A stretch of 64,000 nt of DNA, taken from NCBI RefSeq assembly GCF_021650935.1, contig NZ_CP091244.1, forward strand, positions 3,658,001 through 3,722,000, read 5' to 3'. The position numbers were made by a program, and so were the translations under genes. Of the stretch, positions 44,782 to 53,097 are shown one piece after another; within the stretch, counting starts at the first letter, position 1, and each line of letters opens with the position of its first letter. This DNA is from Thiothrix winogradskyi. Lineage in GTDB: Bacteria > Pseudomonadota > Gammaproteobacteria > Thiotrichales > Thiotrichaceae. Under the pieces are notes generated by a model. That model searched no databases, had not been told where the DNA came from, and saw only the letters and a program-made list of their open reading frames with translations.

Positions 44782-45322
44782 CTTATCCCGGAGCGGTTTG
44801 TTCCGGTTTCGTTGAAGCTGTGGCTTGAACCACGACAGAATGCTTTTTGGTTCGTTATCCCAGAGCGGTTTGTTCCGGTTTCGTTGAAGCATGGATTTGT
44901 TTGAAGATCATTTACGTGCTGGTGAGTTATCCCGGAGCGGTTTGTTCCGGTTTCGTTGAAGCACCGAAACAAACAAGCACGCGCCGTCTGCAATGGGCGT
45001 TATCCCGGAGCGGTTTGTTCCGGTTTCGTTGAAGCTACGGCGAAATAGAGTACGCAAAGGCTGGAAAAGAGTTATCCCGGAGCGGTTTGTTCCGGTTTCG
45101 TTGAAGCTATCACCACATCATTGATATTCATTGCTTGCAGAAGTTATCCCGGAGCGGTTTGTTCCGGTTTCGTTGAAGCAGGTAGCGATAAACCACAACA
45201 GCAGCCAGCAGCATGTTATCCCGGAGCGGTTTGTTCCGGTTTCGTTGAAGCATGTTCCGCGCAAGTGCATGGTACGCAATGGCTGGTTATCCCGGAGCGG
45301 TTTGTTCCGGTTTCGTTGAAGC
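44782..45322 (+). CRISPR. CRISPR array, 8 repeats of 37 bp and 7 spacers
   Basis: Repeats begin GTTATCCCGGAGCGG and end GGTTTCGTTGAAGC. They lie at 44782, 44854, 44926, 44999, 45071, 45143, 45215 and 45286. Spacers are 35, 35, 36, 35, 35, 35 and 34 bases. The repeat contains a CCGGA/TCCGG stem. The GTTGAAGC end resembles the 3' end that forms the crRNA 5' handle, arguing for transcription on plus, downstream of csb2. Repeat 1 has C instead of G at position 1, and repeat 2 has A at position 9; the other six are identical. Degenerate repeats usually mark the leader-distal end, which points to the opposite orientation, so direction is unresolved. Confidence 0.97.
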
Positions 45323-45351
45323 GGCGGTCTTGAAAACCGTCGATCACTCCA

Positions 45352-45398
45352 GTAGAAGCCAGCCCTGCTGGCGATTCGCTTGCAGGGGAAGCTCCTAC
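45352..45398. repeat. REP-like double hairpin
   Basis: The outer arms GTAGAAGC and GCTCCTAC pair with one mismatch. Inside are two hairpins: GCCAGC-CCT-GCTGGC and GCTT-GCAGGGG-AAGC. The GTAGGAGC edge resembles REP palindromes widespread in gammaproteobacteria such as Pseudomonas. It lies between the last CRISPR repeat and the gabT stop and could act as a transcription end or stability element for gabT. Confidence 0.65.
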
Positions 45399-45430
45399 AG
45401 AAGATGTTTCGTGCCTGTTAATGGAGATTT

Positions 45431-46720
45431 TTACGATGCTTTCCGCACACACTCCCGCATGACTTGGGTCAATATCGCTAAGCCTTCCGCCAACACTTCT
45501 TGCTGAATCGTCAGCGGTGTCAGGATACGGATCACATTTCCCCGCACTCCGCACGATAACAAAATCAGCCCCTTTTTCGCTGCTTTCGCCACCAACGCCT
45601 TGGTCAAATCCGCATCCGGCTGATTCGCATCGCCCTGCTTTACCAATTCCAGCGCAATCATTGCCCCGGTATGGCGCAAATGCCCCACCTGTTGCGGGAA
45701 TTCCGCCTGCAACACCTGCAATTGCGCCATGACGACTTCGCCAATCTGCACCGCCTTGGCACACAAGTTTTCCTCGTCAATCACCTGCAATACCGCCAGT
45801 GCCGCCGCACACCCCAAGGGCGAACCACCGTATGTGCCACCCAAACCACCGGGATTCGGCGCATCCATAATCGCCGCCTTCCCCACCACCGCTGCCAGCG
45901 GAAAACCGCCCGCCAAGCCTTTTGCCAGCGTCATCAAATCCGGCTCAACCCCGTGATATTCCGTCGCAAACAACTTGCCAGTACGTGCAAACCCCGTCTG
46001 GATTTCATCGCAAATCAACACAATGCCATGCTGATCACAGATGCCCCGCAATTGCGCCAAAAATCCCTGCGGCACAGCATAAAACCCACCTTCACCCTGT
46101 ACCGGCTCAATAATCATTGCCGCTACTCGACTCGCTTCAATGCTGGATTTGAACAACATATCCAACATCCGTAACGAATCCTCAGGCGTAATGCCGTGAT
46201 ACGCCACCGGAAACGGCACATGGTAAATATCATTCGGAAACGGCCCGAACCCCGCCTTGTACGGCGCAACCTTGCCGGTCAACCCCATGCACAAATTGGT
46301 ACGCCCATGAAACCCGCCCGCAAACGCAATCACCCCGGGTCGCCCGGTATAAGCACGCGCAATTTTAATGGCATTTTCCACTGCTTCCGCACCCGTGCTA
46401 ACAAACATGCTTTTGGCATTCTGGATCGGCACCCGCGTATTCAACTGTTCCGCCAATTCCACCGCCACCGCATAAGGGCTAACCATCAAACAGGTATGGC
46501 TAAAGCTATCCAGTTGCGCATGAAGCGCCGCCTTGACTTTGGGATGCCCATGCCCGGTATTGACCACCGCAATCCCCGCACCAAAATCAATGTAACGTTT
46601 GCCCTCCACGTCCCACAATTCCGCATTGTCCGCACGGCTGACATAAATCGGCGCAAGTGTGCCCTGCCCACGGGCAATGGCTTGTTCTTTACGGTGTTGT
46701 AATGCTGCGTTATTTGTCAT
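45431..46720 (-). CDS. gabT: 4-aminobutyrate aminotransferase GabT
   Basis: 429 residues from ATG 46720 (GGAAG upstream; ten upstream codons omitted). A class III PLP aminotransferase converting GABA and 2-oxoglutarate to succinate semialdehyde and glutamate. The PLP Lys is in LMTLAKGLAGGFPLAAVVG, the ring-stacking Asp in ICDEIQTGFARTGK, and GAGIAVVNTGHGHPKV is typical. It follows puuC on the same strand by 11 bases, completing putrescine breakdown. Its C-terminal code is echoed by a remnant beyond the CRISPR module. Confidence 0.94.
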   Translation of the reverse strand: MTNNAALQHRKEQAIARGQGTLAPIYVSRADNAELWDVEGKRYIDFGAGIAVVNTGHGHPKVKAALHAQLDSFSHTCLMVSPYAVAVELAEQLNTRVPIQNAKSMFVSTGAEAVENAIKIARAYTGRPGVIAFAGGFHGRTNLCMGLTGKVAPYKAGFGPFPNDIYHVPFPVAYHGITPEDSLRMLDMLFKSSIEASRVAAMIIEPVQGEGGFYAVPQGFLAQLRGICDQHGIVLICDEIQTGFARTGKLFATEYHGVEPDLMTLAKGLAGGFPLAAVVGKAAIMDAPNPGGLGGTYGGSPLGCAAALAVLQVIDEENLCAKAVQIGEVVMAQLQVLQAEFPQQVGHLRHTGAMIALELVKQGDANQPDADLTKALVAKAAKKGLILLSCGVRGNVIRILTPLTIQQEVLAEGLAILTQVMRECVRKAS

Positions 46721-46731
46721 ACCCAACTTCC

Positions 46732-48204
46732 TTAGCGTAAGCGTAACCAAGTGGTTTTTAATTCGGTGTATTTGTCGAAAGCATGTAAGGACTTGTCGCG
46801 CCCCATTCCCGACTGTTTGTAGCCGCCAAACGGCGTGGTAATGTCATCGGCATCGTAGCAATTGGCGTATACCACACCCGCTTTCAAGGCGCGGGTTGCT
46901 TTGAACAGGGTATTCACATTATCACTCCACACCCCAGCCGCCAAGCCGTAGATGGAATCGTTAGCAACCCGAATCGCCTCATCCACGCCATTGACCGTGA
47001 TCACTGCCAATACCGGGCCAAAGATTTCTTCCTGCGCAATCCGCATCCGGTTATCCACCTGATGGAAAATCGTTGGTTCAATGTAACAACCACCGCCCAC
47101 CACTTCGCATTGCTTGCCACCAATCAACAGCTCGGCTTCCTCGTTGCCCAGACGGATATATTCCATCACCCGTTGGGTGTGTTCATGATTCACCATTGCC
47201 CCCAAGCGGGTTTCCGGGTCAAGTGGATTACCCGGTTGCATGGTGGCAGCAAACGCCGTGAGCTTTTCCAATACCGCATCCTTGATTGGCGCATCCAGAA
47301 TCAAGCGTGACCCAGCGGTACACATTTCCCCTTGATTGAAAAAGATGCCGTAAGCCGCTGCTTCCGCTGCCGCATCCAGATCGCCGCAATCCGCCAGAAT
47401 GATATGCCCGGTTTTGCCACCGCATTCCAGCCCGACTTTCTTGAGGTTGGACTGCCCCGAATATTGCATAAACAGCTTGCCAACGGCAGTTGACCCGGTG
47501 AAGAACACCCCATCAATATCCATGTGCAAACCAATCGCACGCCCAGCGGTTTCCCCAAATCCTGGCACGACATTGAACACGCCAGCCGGAATCCCCGCTT
47601 CCAACGCCAAACCTGCCAAGCGGATGGCAGTCAACGGTGATTGTTCTGCCGGTTTGAGGATGATGGAATTGCCCGCAGCCAGCGCCGGAGCCAGTTTCCA
47701 AGCCGCCATAATCAGTGGAAAATTCCACGGCACAACAATTCCGCATACGCCCAACGGTTCGCGGGTAATCGTTGCCAGTACATTGGATGCCGTCGGCGCA
47801 ACTTCGCCGTACACCTTGTCAATCGCCTCTGCATACCAGCGGAAACAGTTCACGGTCGCAGGCACATCGACCGCACGGCTATCGCGGATGGGCTTGCCCA
47901 TATCCAGCGTTTCCAGCAAAGCCAGCTCTTCCGCGTGTTGTTCGATCAGCTCGGCAAAACGCAATAGCGTGCGCTTGCGTACCGCTGGGGCAAGATTGCA
48001 CCAACGTCCGTCATCCATCGCCTCGCGGGCAACGCGCACCGCAAGATCGACATCGGCGACATCGCACGCTGCCACCTGCGTCAATACCCGCCCATCCACC
48101 GGGCTGATGCAGTCGAAGGTTTTTCCCGATACGGCAGCCGTATAAGCACCGGCAATAAAAGCTTGCCCATTCATTTCGGGCGATGTAGTGATAATCATGG
48201 ACAT
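46732..48204 (-). CDS. puuC: Gamma-glutamyl-gamma-aminobutyraldehyde dehydrogenase PuuC
   Basis: 490 residues; NAD(P)-dependent aldehyde dehydrogenase. The catalytic Glu is in LECGGKTGHIILAD and the catalytic Cys in FFNQGEMCTAGSRL. VVPWNFPLIMAAWKLAPAL and the C-terminal PFGGYKQSGMGRDKSLHA are typical of the PuuC/ALDH group. Context with puuA, puuB and gabT supports oxidation of gamma-glutamyl-aminobutyraldehyde. Divergent start regions of puuC and puuA nearly touch, so the promoter of each must overlap the other gene or lie inside it. Confidence 0.9.
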   Translation of the reverse strand: MSMIITTSPEMNGQAFIAGAYTAAVSGKTFDCISPVDGRVLTQVAACDVADVDLAVRVAREAMDDGRWCNLAPAVRKRTLLRFAELIEQHAEELALLETLDMGKPIRDSRAVDVPATVNCFRWYAEAIDKVYGEVAPTASNVLATITREPLGVCGIVVPWNFPLIMAAWKLAPALAAGNSIILKPAEQSPLTAIRLAGLALEAGIPAGVFNVVPGFGETAGRAIGLHMDIDGVFFTGSTAVGKLFMQYSGQSNLKKVGLECGGKTGHIILADCGDLDAAAEAAAYGIFFNQGEMCTAGSRLILDAPIKDAVLEKLTAFAATMQPGNPLDPETRLGAMVNHEHTQRVMEYIRLGNEEAELLIGGKQCEVVGGGCYIEPTIFHQVDNRMRIAQEEIFGPVLAVITVNGVDEAIRVANDSIYGLAAGVWSDNVNTLFKATRALKAGVVYANCYDADDITTPFGGYKQSGMGRDKSLHAFDKYTELKTTWLRLR

Positions 48205-48224
48205 TGACTCGCTGTTTGGACTAT

Positions 48225-49595
48225 ATGACTATAGAACAGAATGCACTGATTCCACCATTGGAGATGCTCATGCAGAGACTAGCCGAAGTTGACATATTCC
48301 TCACCGACCTCAACGGCATCCTGCGTGGCAAACGTTTACCCCTAGTTTTATTGGAAAAAGTCCTCAAAGAAGGCTACAAAATGCCGCGCTCGGTATTGGG
48401 TGTGGATATTTGGGGGGACGATGTAGCCGCCAACGGCTTGGTGTTTGAAACCGGCGATAGCGATGGCATTTGCCAACCTCTACCGCAAACCCTCAGCCCG
48501 ATTCCCTGGCTGGATGGCAAGCACCAACAAATGCTTGTCACCATGTTTAACCCCGACGGCTCACCGTTCGGTGCTGACCCGCGTCAAATCTTGCAAGCCG
48601 TTCTCCAGCGTTATGCCAAACATGGCTTGACCCCTGTGGTCGCGGTAGAACTGGAATTTTACCTGTTTGATGCCAATTCCACCCACCAAGAATACCCCAC
48701 GCTTTCCCCACTCATGCCGCGCAGTCACGCCAGCCAACCGCCCGACAGTTATGCCATGCACGATCTGGATAACTTCCGCGCATTGTTAGGCGACATTCGC
48801 AGTGCTTGTGAGCAGCAAGGCATTGTTACGGGGCCGGTGATTGCCGAGTTCGGCGAAGGTCAATTTGAAATGAACCTCGCCCATGAAGCCGATGCGTTGG
48901 CTGCGGCTGATCATGCCATTCTCTTCAAACGCACCGTCAAAGCCATCGCGCAACAACACCAGCACCTCGCCAGTTTCATGCCCAAACCGTTTGGCGACAA
49001 AAGTGGCAGCGGTTTCCACCTGCATTTCAGCCTACTGGATGCAGCGGGTAACAATATTTTTGACAATGGCACACCCCAAGGCAGCGAAAAACTAACGCAA
49101 GCGGTGGCAGGCGTGTTGAACGCCATGCAAGATTCCATGCTGATTTTCGCCCCCAGCCTCAACGCTTACCGCCGCTTGCTACCGGATAGCCTTGCCCCCG
49201 TGGCGTTGAACTGGGGCTACGAAAACCGCACCGTGGCAGTGCGCATTCCCGACAGCCCCAATGAAGCGCGGCGCATTGAACACCGGGTTGCAGGGGCGGA
49301 TGCCAACCCTTATTTGGTACTCGCCGCGATACTCGCCGCCGCCCTGCACGGCATCGAACAGCAACTCACCCCGCCCCCTGCCTACCAGGGCGATACAGCC
49401 CAAGACACCACTACCCAACGCCTGCCTAGCCAATGGTTGGAAGCGATTCAGACATTTGAAACCAGCAGCTTAATGCGGGAATTGCTAGGAGATGAGTTTG
49501 TAAGGGTCTTCACCGCCATCAAACGCCAAGAATTCGCCAAACTCGCCCGCCGGGTAAGCGATGCCGAATACCAAACCTACCTTGGGGTGCTGTAA
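48225..49595 (+). CDS. puuA: Gamma-glutamylputrescine synthetase PuuA (glutamine synthetase family)
   Basis: 456 residues from ATG 48225; ATG 48270 with GGAG 6 bases upstream is a plausible later start. It attaches glutamate to putrescine using ATP. Glutamine synthetase fold motifs include VAVELEFYLFDAN, EFGEGQFEMNLAHEADAL, KSGSGFHLHFSLLD and RVAGADANPYLVLAAILAAAL. VDIFLTDLNGILRGKRLP near the N-terminus matches PuuA more than GlnA. Its stop overlaps the puuB start (TAATG). Being next to puuB, puuC, gabT and potFGHI settles the role. Confidence 0.92.
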   Translation: MTIEQNALIPPLEMLMQRLAEVDIFLTDLNGILRGKRLPLVLLEKVLKEGYKMPRSVLGVDIWGDDVAANGLVFETGDSDGICQPLPQTLSPIPWLDGKHQQMLVTMFNPDGSPFGADPRQILQAVLQRYAKHGLTPVVAVELEFYLFDANSTHQEYPTLSPLMPRSHASQPPDSYAMHDLDNFRALLGDIRSACEQQGIVTGPVIAEFGEGQFEMNLAHEADALAAADHAILFKRTVKAIAQQHQHLASFMPKPFGDKSGSGFHLHFSLLDAAGNNIFDNGTPQGSEKLTQAVAGVLNAMQDSMLIFAPSLNAYRRLLPDSLAPVALNWGYENRTVAVRIPDSPNEARRIEHRVAGADANPYLVLAAILAAALHGIEQQLTPPPAYQGDTAQDTTTQRLPSQWLEAIQTFETSSLMRELLGDEFVRVFTAIKRQEFAKLARRVSDAEYQTYLGVL

Positions 49596-50875
49596 TGACG
49601 TGCCATGTGAACTCCTATTACGCTGCCAGTGCCAACGCTGCACCGCTTCGTCCTGCTTTGCAAGGCACGGTTGAAGCGGATGCTTGCGTGATTGGTGCAG
49701 GCTTTACCGGGCTATCCAGCGCCCTGCATCTGGCACAACATGGCTATCAAGTGGTGCTGTTGGAAGGCGATTGCGTCGGTTTTGGTGCATCCGGGCGTAA
49801 TGGCGGGCAAATCGTCAACGGTTACAGCCGGGATTTAGAGGTCATTGAACAGCGTTTCGGCAAGATTGCCGCGCAAGCCTTGGGAGCCATGTCGCTGGAA
49901 GGTGGGGACATCATTCGTGGACTGGTTAAGGATTACAACATTGCCTGTGATTTGCGCCCTGACAATGTGATTGCAGCCTTCAACGCCAAGCAAATGCAGG
50001 AACTGGAACACACCAAGCACAATTGGGAACAGCACGGACATCCTGGGTTGGAAATGCTCGACCAAGCGCAATTGCAACAACACGTTACCACGGATGCTTA
50101 TGTCGGCGGCTTGATCGACAAACGCGGCGGACACTTGCATCCCTTGAACCTGTGCCTCGGCGAAGCGGCTGCGATTGAATCACTCGGCGGGCGTATCTTT
50201 GAACAATCGCGTGTCACCAAGGTCGATCGCAGCAGCGCCAATCCAGTCGTGCATACCGCACAAGGTAAGGTCAACGCCCGCTACGTCGTGGTGTGTGGCA
50301 ATGCTTATCTTGGCGAGGCCGTGCCTGAATTGACCGACAAAATCATGCCGGTCAGCACCCAGATCATTACCACCGAAGTATTGGGTGAAGCCGTATGTAA
50401 ACGCCTGATGCCCAGCCAGACTTGCGTGGAAGATGCCAATTACATGCTGGATTATTACCGCATGACCGCCGACCACCGCCTATTGTACGGGGGTGGTAGC
50501 ACGTATGGCGGCGCAGAACCCGGCGATATTATTGCCAAACTTCGCCCGCATCTGGAGCGCACTTTCCCTTCCCTGAAAGAGGTCAAGGTCGAGTTTGCGT
50601 GGAGCGGGAATTTTGCCCTGACCTTAACGCGGATACCGCACTTCGGGCGTTTGGGCAGCAATATTTATTTTGCGCATGGCTACAGCGGGCATGGCGTCAC
50701 CTGTACTCATTTGGCTGGCAAGCTTATTGCAGAGAGTTTGCACGGTGATGCCAGCCGCTTCGACAGTTTTGCCACCTTACCGTATTACCCCTTCCCCGGC
50801 GGACGAACGTTACGTGTACCCCTCACGGTATTGGGGTCATGGTGGTACATCATGAGGGATCGACTGGGTATTTGA
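49595..50875 (+). CDS. puuB: Gamma-glutamylputrescine oxidase PuuB
   Basis: 426 residues; a DAO-family FAD oxidoreductase. The FAD-binding DACVIGAGFTGLSSALHLAQ is near residue 30, followed by LLEGDCVGFGASGRNGGQIV. The C-terminal IYFAHGYSGHGVTCTHLAGK is the family signature closing the flavin site. It oxidises gamma-glutamylputrescine to gamma-glutamyl-aminobutyraldehyde, producing peroxide and ammonia. Overlaps puuA by one base; potF follows after 30 bases. Confidence 0.92.
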   Translation: MTCHVNSYYAASANAAPLRPALQGTVEADACVIGAGFTGLSSALHLAQHGYQVVLLEGDCVGFGASGRNGGQIVNGYSRDLEVIEQRFGKIAAQALGAMSLEGGDIIRGLVKDYNIACDLRPDNVIAAFNAKQMQELEHTKHNWEQHGHPGLEMLDQAQLQQHVTTDAYVGGLIDKRGGHLHPLNLCLGEAAAIESLGGRIFEQSRVTKVDRSSANPVVHTAQGKVNARYVVVCGNAYLGEAVPELTDKIMPVSTQIITTEVLGEAVCKRLMPSQTCVEDANYMLDYYRMTADHRLLYGGGSTYGGAEPGDIIAKLRPHLERTFPSLKEVKVEFAWSGNFALTLTRIPHFGRLGSNIYFAHGYSGHGVTCTHLAGKLIAESLHGDASRFDSFATLPYYPFPGGRTLRVPLTVLGSWWYIMRDRLGI

Positions 50876-50905
50876 GCGATAACATTTAAATAGGAGGAGA
50901 TTTAC

Positions 50906-52003
50906 ATGCAATTCAAACAACTGGCATTAGCCATTGCCTTAGCTGTTACGGCAGTCACCCCTACCTTGAGCAATGCTGAAGAAAAAGTGCTGAACATCTA
51001 TAACTGGTCTGATTATTTCGACCCCGCTTATTTGAAGAAATTTGAGGAAAAGACCGGCATCAAGGTCAACTACGACGTGTACGATTCCAACGATGTACTC
51101 GAAGCCAAGTTAATGGCAGGTGGCAGCGGTTATGATTTGGTAGTTCCCTCCAACGCGAATCTGGAACGCCAAATCAAGGCGGGCATCCACGCCCCCGTGG
51201 ATAAAACTAAACTCAGCAATTACGCCAATCTGGACGAACAATTGAAAACAGCGGTGGCTAAATTCGATACCGACAATGCCCATGCCGTGCCGTATACGTG
51301 GGGAACCGTAGGCATTGCCTATAACACCCAAATGATTGCCAAACGTCTGGGGGATGCACCCTTAGACAGTTGGGATGCCTTATTCAAACCGGAAACCGCT
51401 GCCAAACTCGCTGATTGCGGGATTGCCGTGATGGATTCCGCCTCGGACATGATGCCACTGGCGCTGCATTACCTTGGCTTAAACCCCAACAGCGAAGAAA
51501 CGGCTGATTTGGAAAAAGCCACCGACTTAATGAAATCCGTGCGCAGCTCCATCAAATATTTCCACTCATCCAAATCCATTGCCGACTTGGCGAATGGCGA
51601 AATCTGCATGGCGGTCGGTTTTAACGGCGATATGTTGCAAGCCAAAGACCGTGCTGTAGAAGCCAAAAACGGTAACGAAATAAAATACATCATTCCCAAA
51701 GAAGGCGCGATCCTGTGGTATGACTCGATGGTGATTCCGGCGGATGCCAAGCATAAAGAAGCAGCCCACCAATTCATGGACTTTGTATTGGAACCGGAAA
51801 CTGCCGCTTCGATTTCCAACTTTGTATTTTATGCCGTTGCCAACAATAAAGCGGAAGCTCTGATTGACGATGAGGTAAAAAACGACCCCGGTATTTATCC
51901 GCCTGCCGAGATAAAAGCCAAACTGTTTGTGCAACAGGCTCACGGTGCTGCTTATGACCGTAAACTGTCCCGTGCGTGGTCTAGCATTAAAACAGGGCGT
52001 TAA
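50906..52003 (+). CDS. potF: Periplasmic putrescine-binding protein PotF
   Basis: 365 residues with signal peptide (LALAIALAVTAVTPTLSNA) and a strong AGGAGGAG upstream of the ATG. The mature start KVLNIYNWSDYFDPAYLKKF, with the NWSDY polyamine-cage residues, is characteristic. Others are NVNYDVYDSNDVLEAKLMAG-like and VPYTWGTVGIAYN. As first gene of potFGHI it delivers putrescine to the membrane permease. The high-quality ribosome binding site suggests higher expression than the other pot genes, as expected of a binding protein. Confidence 0.94.
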   Translation: MQFKQLALAIALAVTAVTPTLSNAEEKVLNIYNWSDYFDPAYLKKFEEKTGIKVNYDVYDSNDVLEAKLMAGGSGYDLVVPSNANLERQIKAGIHAPVDKTKLSNYANLDEQLKTAVAKFDTDNAHAVPYTWGTVGIAYNTQMIAKRLGDAPLDSWDALFKPETAAKLADCGIAVMDSASDMMPLALHYLGLNPNSEETADLEKATDLMKSVRSSIKYFHSSKSIADLANGEICMAVGFNGDMLQAKDRAVEAKNGNEIKYIIPKEGAILWYDSMVIPADAKHKEAAHQFMDFVLEPETAASISNFVFYAVANNKAEALIDDEVKNDPGIYPPAEIKAKLFVQQAHGAAYDRKLSRAWSSIKTGR

Positions 52004-52005
52004 CC

Positions 52006-53097
52006 ATGCCCCAAGCCTTTATCCAGCTTCAACAAGTCAGCAAACGCTTTGGTGAGTTTACCGCCGTCGATGGGGTAAGTCTTGATATTGCCGCCGGGGA
52101 GCTTTTCTGTCTGCTGGGTGGTTCGGGTTGCGGCAAAAGCACGTTGTTGCGGATGCTGGCAGGCTTTGAAGAACCCAGCAGCGGGCATATTCTGATCGAC
52201 GGGGTAGATATGGCAGGCATTCCGCCCTGGAAACGCCCAGTCAATATGATGTTCCAGTCCTACGCGCTGTTTCCGCATTTGACGGTGGAAGCCAATATCG
52301 CCTTTGGCCTGAAGCGCGAAGGCTTACCCCAACGCGACATCACCCAGCGGGTCACGGACATGCTGGAACTGGTGCAATTGCGACCCTATGCCAAACGCAA
52401 ACCCGACCAACTTTCCGGAGGACAATGCCAGCGGGTGGCGCTAGCGCGTGCCTTAATCAAACGCCCCAAAGTGCTGTTGCTGGATGAACCATTGGGCGCA
52501 CTGGATAAAAAATTGCGCGAAGAAACCCAGTTTGAGTTGAGCAAGCTGCAAGAAAATCTGGGGATCACCTTCGTCATGGTCACGCACGATCAGGAAGAAG
52601 CCATGACGCTGGCCACGCGCATTGGCATTATGCATCAGGGCAAGATTGCCCAAGTCGGCGCACCCCATGACATTTACGAGTTCCCCAATAGCCGTTTGGT
52701 GGCGGAATTCATTGGGGCTGTCAACCTGTTTACCGGGCGCGTCACGCTGGATGAACCGAATGCCGCTGAAATCACCTCCGAGGAGGCAGACGGCATTATC
52801 CGCATTGAACACGGGATTAGTTGCGCCCCCGAACAACAGGTTTGGGTTGCTATCCGCCCCGAAAAAATCCAACTTTCCCATGCGCCCCCCGCGCAAACCA
52901 CCAATGTTGCCGTGGGCATTATCGAAGAAATTGCTTACCGGGGGAGTAATTCCACCTTCAAAATCAGGCTCGATTCCGGCAAATCCATCCGTATTATCCG
53001 CACCAACCGCATTCGCCACGATGAAGATAATTTTGCATGGGATGACCGGATCTATGTGTATTGGAACTCGGCTAATTGCGTGGTACTCAATGTATGA
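52006..53097 (+). CDS. potG: Putrescine ABC transporter ATP-binding protein PotG
   Basis: 363 residues. Walker A LLGGSGCGKSTLLRMLAGFE, signature QLSGGQCQRVALARAL, Walker B VLLLDEPLGALDKKLR and H-loop VMVTHDQEEA are intact. The C-terminal 110 residues form the TOBE/OB-like regulatory domain (AIRPEKIQL). Two bases separate it from potF and its stop overlaps the start of potH by ATGA. Confidence 0.95.
   Translation: MPQAFIQLQQVSKRFGEFTAVDGVSLDIAAGELFCLLGGSGCGKSTLLRMLAGFEEPSSGHILIDGVDMAGIPPWKRPVNMMFQSYALFPHLTVEANIAFGLKREGLPQRDITQRVTDMLELVQLRPYAKRKPDQLSGGQCQRVALARALIKRPKVLLLDEPLGALDKKLREETQFELSKLQENLGITFVMVTHDQEEAMTLATRIGIMHQGKIAQVGAPHDIYEFPNSRLVAEFIGAVNLFTGRVTLDEPNAAEITSEEADGIIRIEHGISCAPEQQVWVAIRPEKIQLSHAPPAQTTNVAVGIIEEIAYRGSNSTFKIRLDSGKSIRIIRTNRIRHDEDNFAWDDRIYVYWNSANCVVLNV

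Noticed and set aside
44535..45333. ORFs translating the CRISPR repeats (for example YPGAVCSGFVEA units)
   Set aside because: The repeated peptide is only the 37-bp DNA repeat read in frame; the array explains it.
45216..45764. 182-codon minus-strand frame over array end and gabT 3' part
   Set aside because: It overlaps gabT in another frame and the last repeats; an out-of-frame shadow.
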